From Hyphomicrobiales bacterium (lineage in GTDB: Bacteria > Pseudomonadota > Alphaproteobacteria > SPJN01): a stretch of 43,380 nt of DNA. The notes under the pieces were generated by a model that was given only the letters and a program-made list of their open reading frames with translations, ran no database searches and was not told the origin of the DNA. This document shows positions 1 through 9,265 of this stretch, piece after piece; position 1 is the stretch's first letter; each line of letters opens with the position of its first letter. Made by a program: the position numbers and the translations under genes. The stretch spans positions 1-43,380 of the forward strand of contig SPJN01000017.1 of the NCBI GenBank assembly GCA_006844605.1, written 5' to 3'.

Positions 1-1325
1 GCACTGTGGGTGCGGGCGACTTGTTCATCGCCATCAAAGGCCCGAACCATGATGGCCATGATTTTGCCAGGGCGGCGGCAGAAAAAGGCGCAGCCCTGTT
101 GTTGGACCGCGCTATTGATGGGCTTCCCGACGGGGCATGTTCGATCATCGTTGATGATACATTTAGTGCGTTGAATGATTTGGGCCATGCGGCCCGCGCC
201 CGTACCAATGCAGACATCGTGGCCATTACGGGGTCTGTTGGTAAAACAGGCACGAAGGAGCTGCTGGCGGCTGTCTTATCGCAGCACGGCAAAACTCATT
301 GCCCCGTGGGCAGCTTCAACAATCATTGGGGCGTGCCGCTGACATTGGCGCGAATGCCCCGCGATGCCCAATTCGGTGTGTTTGAAATTGGCATGAACCA
401 TGCGGGCGAAATTGCGCCGCTGGCAAAGATGGTCAAGCCGCGTTTGGTGATCATCACCACCATCGCCGGTGTGCATATGGCAAATTTTGATCACATAGAT
501 GACATTGCCCGTGCCAAGGCTGAAATATTTCAGGGGCTTGTGCCCGGTGGGATGGCTGTTCTGCCTTTTGACAATGCCTTCTTTGGTATTCTGACCGACT
601 ATGCCCTGTCATTCGGGGCATCGAATGTTGTCAGTTTTGGGGAGGGGGCAAAGTCCGCGGTTAAGTTGGAAAAGGTTTCCTATCACCCTGATTGCAGTTG
701 CGCCCGCGCCCGTGTGTTGGGGCAGGACGTCACATTCAAAATCGGCATGCCCGGTCATCATTGGGTGACGAACGCGCTGGCAGTGCTGGCGGCAACCCAG
801 TTGCTGACGGGCGAATTGGGGCAGGCTGGTATCGCCCTTGCCGGGATGGTGCCGCCCAAGGGGCGCGGTGCCCATCATACATTGAATTTCAAGGGCGGGG
901 CCCTTCAACTGGTTGATGAAAGTTATAATGCCAGCCCGCCAAGTATGCGGGCGGCGCTGGAGATCTTGGCTGCGCAACCTGTCGGTCGTCAAGGGCGCCG
1001 GGTTGCCGTTCTGGGTGACATGCTGGAACTAGGTGATGAAACCGTTTCCGCGCACGAGGCATTGGCTGCCCCAATTGATAAGGCAGGCGTGGACCGGGTT
1101 TATCTTGTGGGTGCGGCGGTCAAAAGCCTTGCTGCCAAATTGGGGCGTGAGCGATTGGCCCTGTGTGTTGAGAATACCAAAGAATTGCAATCAAGACTGG
1201 AACGCGATTTACGCGCGGGTGATGTTGTCATGTTGAAGGGGTCAAATGGCATTGGCCTGTCTCGCATTGTCGATCACTTCATCGACGCCTATCCCGCACA
1301 AACCCCGTCAGACGAGCTTTTATAG
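1..1325 (+). CDS. murF: UDP-N-acetylmuramoyl-tripeptide--D-alanyl-D-alanine ligase MurF (5' end cut off)
   Basis: MurF adds D-Ala-D-Ala to UDP-MurNAc-tripeptide in the cytoplasm, the last step in building the soluble peptidoglycan precursor. The visible protein opens with [13 protein letters not shown], which matches the stretch after the start of the N-terminal Mur domain. The reading frame is open back to the window edge, so about 25-35 residues are missing. The GTG at base 6 is an internal valine, not the start. The ATP-binding loop reads [12 protein letters not shown], followed by a central-domain NNHWGVPLT and a C-terminal domain with [15 protein letters not shown] and VLGDMLELG. The TAG stop sits in TAGGAG, which doubles as the ribosome site of mraY, so the two are probably cotranscribed. 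Identity is firm; only the start is unknown. Confidence 0.96.
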   Translation, partial: TVGAGDLFIAIKGPNHDGHDFARAAAEKGAALLLDRAIDGLPDGACSIIVDDTFSALNDLGHAARARTNADIVAITGSVGKTGTKELLAAVLSQHGKTHCPVGSFNNHWGVPLTLARMPRDAQFGVFEIGMNHAGEIAPLAKMVKPRLVIITTIAGVHMANFDHIDDIARAKAEIFQGLVPGGMAVLPFDNAFFGILTDYALSFGASNVVSFGEGAKSAVKLEKVSYHPDCSCARARVLGQDVTFKIGMPGHHWVTNALAVLAATQLLTGELGQAGIALAGMVPPKGRGAHHTLNFKGGALQLVDESYNASPPSMRAALEILAAQPVGRQGRRVAVLGDMLELGDETVSAHEALAAPIDKAGVDRVYLVGAAVKSLAAKLGRERLALCVENTKELQSRLERDLRAGDVVMLKGSNGIGLSRIVDHFIDAYPAQTPSDELL

Positions 1326-1338
1326 GAGCGGACCAATC

Positions 1339-2427
1339 ATGTTGTATCTCTTACTGTCTCCATTGGCGGATGATTATCAGATTTTCAATCTGTTCCGTTA
1401 TCTGACGTTCCGGTCCGGCGGCGCTGTGATGACGGCGTTATTCGTAGCCTTTATCGCCGGGCCGCCGATCATCAGATGGTTGAAAAGTGTGCAAGGCAAG
1501 GGCCAGCCCATCCGCGAGGATGGCCCGCAGCGCCATTTGATTGAAAAGCAGGGCACGCCGACAATGGGCGGCTTTATGATTCTGTTGGCGTTAAGTGTCG
1601 CAACGCTGTTATGGGCCGACTTGTCGAATGTGTATGTTTGGTCGGTGCTGATCGTGACAATCGGCTTTGGCGGCATCGGGTTTGCAGATGACTATCTGAA
1701 AGTGTCGCGCAAAAGTTCAGACGGGTTGCCCGGGCGGATGAAACTTTTGTTGGAAGTTGCCGTGGCTGGCGGGGCGATTGTTGTTATGACGCAGCTGTCC
1801 GGCAATCCGCAGGCAACAGCCTTGGCCTTGCCGTTCTTTAAGGATTTCTTGATGGACCTTGGCTGGTTCTTCATTCCAATCGCCATTTTTGTTGTTGTCG
1901 GCGCCTCTAACTCTGTCAATTTGACAGACGGACTTGATGGTTTGGCGATCGTCCCGGTGATGATTGCTGCTGCCAGTTTCGGTGTGATTTCCTATCTGGT
2001 CGGTAATGCCGTTTTTGTCTCCTACCTACAGGTGCCCGGTGTGCCCGGCACGGGTGAGTTGGCGGTGTTTTGTGGCGCGCTGGTTGGCGCGGGGCTTGGC
2101 TTCCTTTGGTACAATGCGCCCCCTGCCATGGTGTTTATGGGCGATACCGGTTCGCTCGCCCTTGGCGGGGCGCTGGGGATGGTTGGTGTCGCGACCAAGC
2201 ATGAGGTTGTGCTGGCGATCATCGGCGGGTTGTTCGTGCTGGAAACCGTTTCGGTGATTGTGCAGGTCGCCTCTTACAAACTGACGGGCAAGCGCGTGTT
2301 CCGCATGGCCCCGCTGCATCATCATTATGAACAAAAAGGCTGGGCGGAATCAACCATTGTCGTGCGCTTTTGGATCATCGCTGTGGTGTTGGCGTTGATC
2401 GGTCTTTCGACATTGAAGTTGAGGTAA
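1339..2427 (+). CDS. mraY: Phospho-N-acetylmuramoyl-pentapeptide-transferase MraY
   Basis: MraY transfers phospho-MurNAc-pentapeptide from UDP to undecaprenyl phosphate, making lipid I at the inner membrane. The 362-residue product has the family's usual length and about ten hydrophobic segments. Conserved MraY blocks are visible: GTPTMGG near the N-terminus, [18 protein letters not shown] with its metal-binding aspartates, [11 protein letters not shown], and the C-terminal HHHYEQKGW. The ATG at 1339 is chosen because AGGAG lies 9 bases upstream and the protein then starts like other alphaproteobacterial MraY proteins (MLYLLL). The frame stays open further back inside murF, but that part has no family resemblance. 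It lies between murF and murD in the standard dcw order. Confidence 0.97.
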   Translation: MLYLLLSPLADDYQIFNLFRYLTFRSGGAVMTALFVAFIAGPPIIRWLKSVQGKGQPIREDGPQRHLIEKQGTPTMGGFMILLALSVATLLWADLSNVYVWSVLIVTIGFGGIGFADDYLKVSRKSSDGLPGRMKLLLEVAVAGGAIVVMTQLSGNPQATALALPFFKDFLMDLGWFFIPIAIFVVVGASNSVNLTDGLDGLAIVPVMIAAASFGVISYLVGNAVFVSYLQVPGVPGTGELAVFCGALVGAGLGFLWYNAPPAMVFMGDTGSLALGGALGMVGVATKHEVVLAIIGGLFVLETVSVIVQVASYKLTGKRVFRMAPLHHHYEQKGWAESTIVVRFWIIAVVLALIGLSTLKLR

Positions 2428-2431
2428 CGGC

Positions 2432-3829
2432 TTGATCGCAGTCACCACATATCGCGGACGACGTGTCGGGGTCTTTGGCCTTGGCCGGACCGGGCTTGCT
2501 GCTGCCAAGGCATTGGCGGCCGGCGGGGCCGATGTTATCGCGTGGGATGATGGGGAAGCAGGCCAGACAGCCGGGCGCGCTGCAGGATTGACTGTCGCGC
2601 GATTGAACGACGATGTATTGGCGTCATGCGCCGCATTGGTTTTATCGCCCGGTGTCCCCTTGACCCATCCGGCGCCCCATCCGCTTGTGCTGGCTGCGCG
2701 GGAAAAGGGCTGCCCTGTCATTGGCGATATGGAACTGTTTGCGCAGGCGGTATCAGATAATGCGAAAATTATCGCCATCACAGGCACGAACGGCAAGTCC
2801 ACAACAACTGCCTTGATTGGACATATATTGGCTGAGGCAGGCTTGCGCACCGCTGTGGGTGGCAATATCGGTCATGCGGTCCTTGATTTGCCAGCCCCTG
2901 ATGACGTCGATGTTTATGTGCTGGAGCTGTCGTCCTATCAGATCGATTTGTGTCAAAGCTTTGCTGCAGACATCGCCGTATTGCTTAATCTGACGCCTGA
3001 TCATTTGGATCGTCATGGTGATATGGCGGGCTATGTGGCGGCCAAGGCACGCCTGTTTGACATGGCGCCTGATGGGGCGCTGGCGGTGCTGGGCGTTGAC
3101 AGCGATTCTGTAACACCAATCGCAGCGCAATTGGCGCAGGACGGCCGGTTGACCCTTGTCCCGTTAAGTTTGAACACCCGGGCAACACACGGCGTTTGCA
3201 CCGATGGCAAGGTGCTGATCGACCTTGATGACGGTGGGCGGCGGGTTATGCCCTTTGCGGATGCGCCGCGCCTGCCCGGTGATCATAATCAACAGAACAT
3301 CGCCGCTGCCTATGCGGTGACAAAGGCATTGGCCGTGTCAGACCAACTGATTGTTAGCGGCATTAAGAGCTTCCCCGGACTTGCCCATCGGCTGGAATAT
3401 CTTTGCGAGATTGACGGCGTGCGGTTTGTTAATGATTCAAAGGCGACAAATGCTGAGGCAACGCGCCATGCATTAGCGGCCTTTGACACGATTTATTGGC
3501 TGGCGGGCGGTCGCGCCAAAACTGATGGGTTGGCGCCCTTGGCCGGGTTGATGGCTGACGTGCGTGGGGCCTATTTGTTTGGTGAGGACGCAAAACGTTT
3601 CCGTGACGAAATTGGGACACAAGCGCCGGTGGCCTTGTTCGATGAATTGCAAACAGCAACCAAGGCTGCGTTCCACGCTGCCCGTACTGACAAAACAGCT
3701 TCCCCCGTTGTGCTGCTATCACCTGCCGCTGCAAGCTTTGATCAATATGCCAGCTTTGAAGCGCGGGGCGATGCCTTCCGCGCCATCGTCAATGAACTAC
3801 AGGAAACCGAAACGGGAGCCGCGTCATGA
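2432..3829 (+). CDS. murD: UDP-N-acetylmuramoylalanine--D-glutamate ligase MurD
   Basis: MurD adds D-glutamate to UDP-MurNAc-L-Ala in the cytoplasm, using ATP. The 465-residue protein has the N-terminal Rossmann-like domain (VFGLGRTGLAAAKAL), the ATP loop AITGTNGKSTTTALIG, the LELSSYQID motif, LNLTPDHLDRH, and the C-terminal FVNDSKATNAEAT and LSPAAASFDQY blocks typical of MurD. Length fits the family. The likely start is the TTG at 2432, four bases after the mraY stop, with GAGG inside the mraY tail acting as ribosome site. An ATG start in a fitting place is not present. The stop overlaps the ftsW start as ATGA, which suggests coupled translation. Confidence 0.96.
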   Translation: MIAVTTYRGRRVGVFGLGRTGLAAAKALAAGGADVIAWDDGEAGQTAGRAAGLTVARLNDDVLASCAALVLSPGVPLTHPAPHPLVLAAREKGCPVIGDMELFAQAVSDNAKIIAITGTNGKSTTTALIGHILAEAGLRTAVGGNIGHAVLDLPAPDDVDVYVLELSSYQIDLCQSFAADIAVLLNLTPDHLDRHGDMAGYVAAKARLFDMAPDGALAVLGVDSDSVTPIAAQLAQDGRLTLVPLSLNTRATHGVCTDGKVLIDLDDGGRRVMPFADAPRLPGDHNQQNIAAAYAVTKALAVSDQLIVSGIKSFPGLAHRLEYLCEIDGVRFVNDSKATNAEATRHALAAFDTIYWLAGGRAKTDGLAPLAGLMADVRGAYLFGEDAKRFRDEIGTQAPVALFDELQTATKAAFHAARTDKTASPVVLLSPAAASFDQYASFEARGDAFRAIVNELQETETGAAS

Positions 3830-4995
3830 CGCCCTTTTTACGCAGCGATACAAGCCGAATTGCTGAATGGTGGCGCACCATTGACCGCCCCTTGTTGGGG
3901 GCGCTGACCTTGTTGATTATGATTGGCATCCTGATGATCTTCGCTGCAGGGCCGGGCGCTGCAGGACGCTTGGGCCTAAGCACTTGGCATTTTGTTATTC
4001 GACAAATGATTTTCCTGATGCCCGCGTTGGGTGTGATGCTTGTCCTATCCATGCTTGATGTGCGGGAAATAAAACGTATCGGACTGGCCCTACTTGCTGC
4101 TGCATTGACGCTGGTGGTCGCGACGCATTTGTTTGCGCCAGAGGTTAATGGCGCGACCCGTTGGTTGTTTATCGGACCGTTTTCTTTACAACCGTCAGAG
4201 CTGTTAAAGCCCGGCCTGATCATTTGCACCGCGGCGCTGTTGGCTGCTGCCCGCCGCGAAGATGAAAAGGCGGGATATGTCGTTATCGGTTTGCTTTATG
4301 CTGTGTGCGCCGGTTTGGTCTTGGCGCAAAAGGATTTTGGTCAAACGGTTTTGATCTCAATCGCCTTCGGTGCCCAGCTATTCATGGCGGGCCTGCCGTT
4401 CCTTATTGTCATTGGCCTTGGCATTGCCGCTGTTGGCGGCTTGGTTCTGGTATATATGTTCATGCCCCACGTCACGGCACGAATTGATCGGTTTTTGGAC
4501 CCATCCAGCGAAAACTATCAGGTGGAGCGGGCCTATGATGCCTTTGCCGCCGGTGGATTATTTGGCCGAGGTCCCGGTGAGGGGGTTGTGAAATCACAAT
4601 TACCTGACGCCCATACGGATTACATTTTCGCCGTCGCAGGTGAGGAGCTCGGCGCGATTGTGTGCCTGCTGATCCTGTTGGTTTATCTGGGCATTATGTT
4701 GCGTGGATTGTCCTTGTCGCATGATTCATCTGACCTGTTTGTGCAGTTGGCAACAGGTGGACTGGTGGTCAGTTTTGGTATTCAGGCGTCGATCAATCTT
4801 GCGGTTAATCTTGACCTCGTGCCGTCCAAGGGTATGACCCTGCCGTTTATTTCCTATGGCGGCTCGTCATTATTGGCCTTGGGCATTGGAATGGGATTCT
4901 TGCTGGCCCTAACACGCCGACGCTTGCCTGGCCGTTTGGCGCAACCGTCTGGTGGCGGGCTTGGCGGCTTTTCAATTATGGGACTGGGCCGATGA
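3826..4995 (+). CDS. ftsW: Lipid II polymerase / divisome protein FtsW
   Basis: FtsW is the SEDS-family glycosyltransferase that polymerises lipid II at the division septum, working with a class B penicillin-binding protein. The 389-residue product has about ten membrane segments and the SEDS landmarks: NGATRWL, the PSELLKP motif after a membrane segment, QKDFGQTVL, the [10 protein letters not shown] and [16 protein letters not shown] stretch, and [11 protein letters not shown]. It starts inside the murD stop (ATGA) and ends inside the murC start (ATGA). In most alphaproteobacteria murG sits directly after ftsW; here there is no room for it. FtsW is preferred over RodA because of the dcw location. 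Confidence 0.95.
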   Translation: MTPFLRSDTSRIAEWWRTIDRPLLGALTLLIMIGILMIFAAGPGAAGRLGLSTWHFVIRQMIFLMPALGVMLVLSMLDVREIKRIGLALLAAALTLVVATHLFAPEVNGATRWLFIGPFSLQPSELLKPGLIICTAALLAAARREDEKAGYVVIGLLYAVCAGLVLAQKDFGQTVLISIAFGAQLFMAGLPFLIVIGLGIAAVGGLVLVYMFMPHVTARIDRFLDPSSENYQVERAYDAFAAGGLFGRGPGEGVVKSQLPDAHTDYIFAVAGEELGAIVCLLILLVYLGIMLRGLSLSHDSSDLFVQLATGGLVVSFGIQASINLAVNLDLVPSKGMTLPFISYGGSSLLALGIGMGFLLALTRRRLPGRLAQPSGGGLGGFSIMGLGR

Positions 4996-6404
4996 TGCAA
5001 TTACCTCGTGATTTAGCACCGATCCATTTTGTCGGCATTGGCGGCATTGGGATGAGCGGTATTGCCGAAATGCTGTTGAATCTTGGCTATCAGGTGCAGG
5101 GGTCTGACCTGTCACGTAATGCTAACGCGCAGCGTTTGGAAAAGCTGGGCGCGACGATCCATCAAGGTCATCACGGTGATAATTTGGGCGAGGCTGAGGT
5201 GGTTGTGGTGTCAACCGCTGTGAAGGGCGATAACCCCGAAGTTGTTGCCGCCCGTGAACGAAACATTCCTGTTATTCGCCGCGCTGAAATGCTGGCTGAA
5301 CTAATGCGCCTGAAATGGTCAGTGGCTGTTGGCGGCACGCACGGCAAAACCACGACCACATCAATTGTCGCGGCCTTGATGGAGGCGGGCGGCCTTGACC
5401 CAACTGTGATCAATGGCGGCATCATCAATGCCTATGGCACCAATGCCCGCATGGGTGCGGGTGAGTGGATGGTGGTTGAGGCTGATGAGTCTGACGGCAC
5501 ATTCAACCGCCTGCCGCACACAGCTGCAATTGTCACGAATATCGACCCCGAACACCTTGATCATTATGGCAGCTTTGATGCGTTGAAGCAGGCGTTCCAT
5601 AATTTCGTCGCGACAATTCCATTTTACGGTTTCGCGGCCCTGTGTATCGATGACGAGAATGTGCAAACCATGATGGGGGCGCTGCATGATCGGCGCATTA
5701 CGACTTATGGGTTTTCGGCGCAGGCTGACCTTGCCATTCAAGATTTGACTTTCAAGAATGGCGCGGCCCATTTCGACTTATTGCATCGTGACCCGCGCAC
5801 AGGCGACGAAAATCTGTTTCAGGATTTGGTCTTTCCCATGCCCGGACGGCACAATGTGCAAAACGCAACCGGGGCCATTGCCGTTGCGCTTGAGCTTGGG
5901 ATGGACATTGTGGCCATCAAAAAAGGTCTTGCCGGGTTTGGCGGTGTGAAGCGACGGTTCACGAAGGTTGGCACATACGGGCAGATGGATATCATCGACG
6001 ATTACGCCCACCACCCTGTTGAAATCAAGGCGGTGTTAAGCGCGGCGCGCCAGGCCTATGACGGCAAGGTGGTCGCGGTCGTGCAGCCGCATCGTTACAC
6101 GCGATTGCGCGACTTGTTTGATGAGTTTTGCACAGCATTTAATGATGCCGATCTTGTTATCGTCGCGGATGTGTTTGAGGCAGGCGAAAGCCACATTCCC
6201 GGTTTTGACAAGCAGTCATTGGTTGACGGGCTGAAGGCCCGTGGGCATCGCAATGTCATTGCGCTGGAAAGCGAAAGCTGGCTGGGCGAGGCGGTTCGCC
6301 AGAATGCAAATGATGCTGATGTCATTGTCTTGATGGGCGCAGGGTCCATAACCCAATGGGCGTATGAACTGCCCAATACGTTGGAGGCGCTCTCCTGTGA
6401 GTAG
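4992..6404 (+). CDS. murC: UDP-N-acetylmuramate--L-alanine ligase MurC
   Basis: MurC starts the peptide stem by joining L-alanine to UDP-MurNAc with ATP. The 470-residue protein shows the N-terminal UDP-binding loop [15 protein letters not shown], the ATP loop [12 protein letters not shown], the [11 protein letters not shown] and [12 protein letters not shown] blocks of the central domain, and the C-terminal [11 protein letters not shown] and QPHRYTRL motifs. Length is normal for the family. Two adjacent ATG codons (4992 and 4995) are possible starts; the first overlaps the ftsW stop as ATGA. The last eight bases overlap murB. Confidence 0.97.
   Translation: MMQLPRDLAPIHFVGIGGIGMSGIAEMLLNLGYQVQGSDLSRNANAQRLEKLGATIHQGHHGDNLGEAEVVVVSTAVKGDNPEVVAARERNIPVIRRAEMLAELMRLKWSVAVGGTHGKTTTTSIVAALMEAGGLDPTVINGGIINAYGTNARMGAGEWMVVEADESDGTFNRLPHTAAIVTNIDPEHLDHYGSFDALKQAFHNFVATIPFYGFAALCIDDENVQTMMGALHDRRITTYGFSAQADLAIQDLTFKNGAAHFDLLHRDPRTGDENLFQDLVFPMPGRHNVQNATGAIAVALELGMDIVAIKKGLAGFGGVKRRFTKVGTYGQMDIIDDYAHHPVEIKAVLSAARQAYDGKVVAVVQPHRYTRLRDLFDEFCTAFNDADLVIVADVFEAGESHIPGFDKQSLVDGLKARGHRNVIALESESWLGEAVRQNANDADVIVLMGAGSITQWAYELPNTLEALSCE
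6383..6387 (+). promoter_or_regulatory. Ribosome-binding site deciding the murB GTG start
   Basis: GGAGG inside the 3' end of murC lies 9 bases before a GTG at 6397. This supports GTG 6397 over an earlier in-frame ATG at 6364, which would put an unrelated 11-residue leader on MurB. Confidence 0.7.
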
Positions 6405-7362
6405 TGTCGGTCTTCATAAATCTGATCTTGATGATTTGGCGGTTACGCTGAAAGGCGTTTGCGGCAGGGTCGAACGTGATGTGATGCTGGCTCCGTTTAC
6501 TTGGTTCCGGGTTGGTGGCCCCGCAGATATTTTCGCAAATCCGCAGACCGAAGATGAATTGGCGGCGCTGTTGTCAGCCATTCCCGAAAATGTGCCGACG
6601 ACGGTTTTGGGCGTCGGTTCCAATGTGATTATCCGTGATGGCGGTATTCGTGGGGTCGTGATTCGTCTGGGACGGGGCTTCGCAGCGATTGATTGTGACC
6701 GGGAAACTCATGAAGTGACCGCCGGTGCCGCTGCCCTTGATGCCCGTGTGGCACAGGGTGCTGTCAAGGCAGGTATCGCCGGACTTGAATTTTTACGGGG
6801 CATCCCCGGGAGTATTGGTGGGGCGCTGACCATGAATGCGGGTGCCTATGAAAATGACATGTCAAATCAATTGGTTAAGGCTTTTGGTATAGATTATTCC
6901 GGCAAACGGCATGAATTTTCGCCCGCTGAATTAGGCTATAGTTATCGTCATTCCAACCCACCATTGCCGGTCATTTGGACCGGCGCGTTGCTGCGCGGGA
7001 CGGCGGGCGATGGGGCACAAATCACGGCCCGCATGGATAAAATCATGGCGGCGCGGGAAGACAGCCAGCCGATTCGTGAAAGGACCGGGGGCAGTACCTT
7101 CAAGAACCCTGATTTGGCAGAAAGCAAGGGCAAAAAGGCATGGCAATTGATTGACGCAGCCCAATGTCGTGGATTGCGAATCAGGGGCGCAATGGTGTCC
7201 ACTCAACACTGTAACTTCCTGATCAATACTGGTGATGCCACCGCTGCTGATCTTGAAGAATTGGGAGAGACCGTCCGGGCGCGAGTGAAAGAACAGTCCG
7301 GCGTCAGTCTTCATTGGGAAATTAAACGCATCGGCGATGCCGCGATTGAGGGGGAGGGGTAA
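6397..7362 (+). CDS. murB: UDP-N-acetylenolpyruvoylglucosamine reductase MurB
   Basis: MurB is the FAD- and NADPH-dependent enzyme that reduces UDP-GlcNAc-enolpyruvate to UDP-MurNAc. From the GTG at 6397 the protein has 321 residues. It carries the FAD-binding start [10 protein letters not shown], the [21 protein letters not shown] block, [30 protein letters not shown], and the C-terminal [10 protein letters not shown] with the serine that donates the proton. The start was set by the GGAGG at 6383 and by comparison with family N-termini. It overlaps murC by 8 bases and its TAA shares a base with the ddl ATG (TAATG), so the three are probably translated in a coupled way. Confidence 0.95.
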   Translation: MSSVGLHKSDLDDLAVTLKGVCGRVERDVMLAPFTWFRVGGPADIFANPQTEDELAALLSAIPENVPTTVLGVGSNVIIRDGGIRGVVIRLGRGFAAIDCDRETHEVTAGAAALDARVAQGAVKAGIAGLEFLRGIPGSIGGALTMNAGAYENDMSNQLVKAFGIDYSGKRHEFSPAELGYSYRHSNPPLPVIWTGALLRGTAGDGAQITARMDKIMAAREDSQPIRERTGGSTFKNPDLAESKGKKAWQLIDAAQCRGLRIRGAMVSTQHCNFLINTGDATAADLEELGETVRARVKEQSGVSLHWEIKRIGDAAIEGEG

Positions 7363-8315
7363 TGACAAACACAACAACACTTGGCCCCGACACCCACGTC
7401 GCTGTTCTGATGGGGGGTACATCTTCGGAACGTGAAATTTCGTTGATCACGGGACGTGCCTGTGCAGATGGATTGCGCGCAGCAGGCTTTCGCGTTAGCG
7501 AGGTTGATGCCGCCGATGACGTGATTGACCAACTGACATCATTGAACCCGGATATTGTCTTTAACGGTCTGCATGGGCCGTGGGGCGAAGATGGGCAGGT
7601 GCAGGGGTTGCTGGAAACACTTCGCATTCCCTATACACATTCAGGCGTATTGTCGTCGGCGCTGGCCATGGACAAGGCGCGGGCGCGCATGATCTTTACC
7701 GCCAATAATATCAAGGTGGCTGATGGCCGGACCGTGCGCCGTGAAGAATTCGCCAATGATAATGTTATGCCAACTCCCTATGTGGTGAAGCCGATTGCCG
7801 AAGGCTCATCCGTTGGGGTGATGATTGTCCGCGAGGGCGACAACTTTGCGGCCAAGGCATTAAGCGACCCTGACTGGCATTATGGTGATGAAGTGTTGGT
7901 CGAACAATTCGTGCCGGGGCGTGAATTGTCTGTTGCGGTCATGGACGGTAAATCGCTTGGTGTGGTTGAGATTATTCCTGCTGAAGGATTTTATGATTTT
8001 GATGCCAAATATGCGGCTGGTGGTTCTGACCATATTATTCCGGCGCCTATTAACGGTGATACCTATCGCGAGGCGGAACGGTTGGGCGAAAAGGCCCATC
8101 TGGTTCTGGGCTGTCGCGGCGTGACCCGCACTGACATTCGCTTTGATGAAGCGGGCGAACTGACAGACGGGACGCCTGCACTTTACGTGCTGGAAACAAA
8201 TACACAGCCGGGTATGACGCCAACATCTTTGGTGCCCGAACTTGCTGTAACCAAGGGGTATGATTTCGCACGCTTGTGCCGCTGGATGGTGGAGGACGCC
8301 TCATGCGCAAGATAG
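7362..8315 (+). CDS. ddl: D-alanine--D-alanine ligase
   Basis: Ddl makes the D-Ala-D-Ala dipeptide used by MurF. The 317-residue ATP-grasp protein has the N-terminal VLMGGTSSEREISL, FNGLHGPWGEDGQVQG, HSGVLSSALAMDK, the ATP-grasp stretch PYVVKPIAEGSSVGV, VEQFVPGRELSVAVM and the C-terminal LETNTQPGMTPTSLVPE with its metal ligands. A GGGGAGGGG tract just before the ATG is a strong ribosome site. The end overlaps ftsQ by 13 bases. It is not assigned to DdlA or DdlB, although the dcw position fits DdlB. Confidence 0.95.
   Translation: MTNTTTLGPDTHVAVLMGGTSSEREISLITGRACADGLRAAGFRVSEVDAADDVIDQLTSLNPDIVFNGLHGPWGEDGQVQGLLETLRIPYTHSGVLSSALAMDKARARMIFTANNIKVADGRTVRREEFANDNVMPTPYVVKPIAEGSSVGVMIVREGDNFAAKALSDPDWHYGDEVLVEQFVPGRELSVAVMDGKSLGVVEIIPAEGFYDFDAKYAAGGSDHIIPAPINGDTYREAERLGEKAHLVLGCRGVTRTDIRFDEAGELTDGTPALYVLETNTQPGMTPTSLVPELAVTKGYDFARLCRWMVEDASCAR
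8291..8296 (+). promoter_or_regulatory. Ribosome-binding site deciding the ftsQ start
   Basis: GGAGGA lies 6 bases before the ATG at 8303 and inside the end of ddl. It favours 8303 over an in-frame ATG at 8276. Confidence 0.7.
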
Positions 8316-9265
8316 GCAATAGTAAAAACAAGGCACGCAAGGCACCGCAACGGCCGCAACGCGCAGGCGCGCGCGCGTCCAAGGTCGCGACGCCGGGCAG
8401 CACGCAGATGGGCGTGACCGGGCCGGGGCTGTGGTCCAGATTTGTCCGCCTGTGGGGCCGCTCGGTTTTGTTGCGCCGGACCAGTTATGCCTGCCTCGCC
8501 ACATTGACCGCGGGTGCACTGGGTGTTGCTGTTGCCAACAGCACAATTCCTGAACGCACAACGCAGTGGGTGAATGAAACAGTTGATCAAACGCTTATCG
8601 GTGCCGGGTTCGTTATTGATGACGTGACCGTTGCGGGGCGCCATCGGACATCGCGCGATGACCTGATGGACGCATTACGCATTGTGCGCGATATGCCGAT
8701 TATGTCGCTTGACCCCACAGCTTCAAAGGCCCGGCTTGAAGCCTTGCCCTGGGTGGAAGAAGCCCGCGTTGCACGCCTGTTGCCCGACACGGTTCATGTG
8801 GTTTTGATTGAGCGCGAGCCATTTGCCATTTGGCAACGCCAGAACAAATTGAATTTGATTGATCGTGAGGGCGCGTTGATTGAGGGGGTTGATCTTGGTC
8901 CCTACGCTGCCTTGCCGATCATTGCAGGTGACGGTGCGCCGGACCATGCCGCTGAAATTCTTGACCTGTTGCGGGCAGAACCGCAATTGGGCGCAAAGGT
9001 TGATGCTGCTGTGCGTGTTGGCAATCGGCGCTGGAATGTGCGTCTGGCAAATGGTGTGACCATTGCCCTGCCCGAAGTTGATCCAGCACGGGCATGGGCG
9101 TTCCTGTCGGACTTGCAGCAAGAACAGGATTTGTTGAGCCGCGAAATCGACATGATTGATTTGCGGCAGGACTCGCGCATTACCATTCGTGCCAAAAAAG
9201 TTGATGGCAAGCCGGGCCGTGAAAGCCGCTTGCAGATCATCAAGGCGGGGGGGGAGGACGCCTAA
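8303..9265 (+). CDS. ftsQ: Cell division protein FtsQ
   Basis: FtsQ is a bitopic divisome protein that links early and late division proteins. The 320-residue product has a long basic cytoplasmic tail (about residues 1-60), one membrane segment around residues 65-85 (SYACLATLTAGALGVAVA), then a POTRA domain (FVIDDVTVAGRHRTSRDDL) and the FtsQ beta domain (LPWVEEARVARLLPDTVHVVL, FAIWQ, LNLIDREGALIEG). Length is typical for alphaproteobacteria. The start is set by GGAGGA at 8291. Its stop shares a base with the ftsA start (TAATG). Confidence 0.93.
   Translation: MRKIGNSKNKARKAPQRPQRAGARASKVATPGSTQMGVTGPGLWSRFVRLWGRSVLLRRTSYACLATLTAGALGVAVANSTIPERTTQWVNETVDQTLIGAGFVIDDVTVAGRHRTSRDDLMDALRIVRDMPIMSLDPTASKARLEALPWVEEARVARLLPDTVHVVLIEREPFAIWQRQNKLNLIDREGALIEGVDLGPYAALPIIAGDGAPDHAAEILDLLRAEPQLGAKVDAAVRVGNRRWNVRLANGVTIALPEVDPARAWAFLSDLQQEQDLLSREIDMIDLRQDSRITIRAKKVDGKPGRESRLQIIKAGGEDA

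Noticed and set aside
6-8. GTG as the start of MurF
   Set aside because: The frame is open to the window edge, and the residues before it (T, then V-GAGDLF) fit the middle of the first MurF domain, so the gene is cut by the window.
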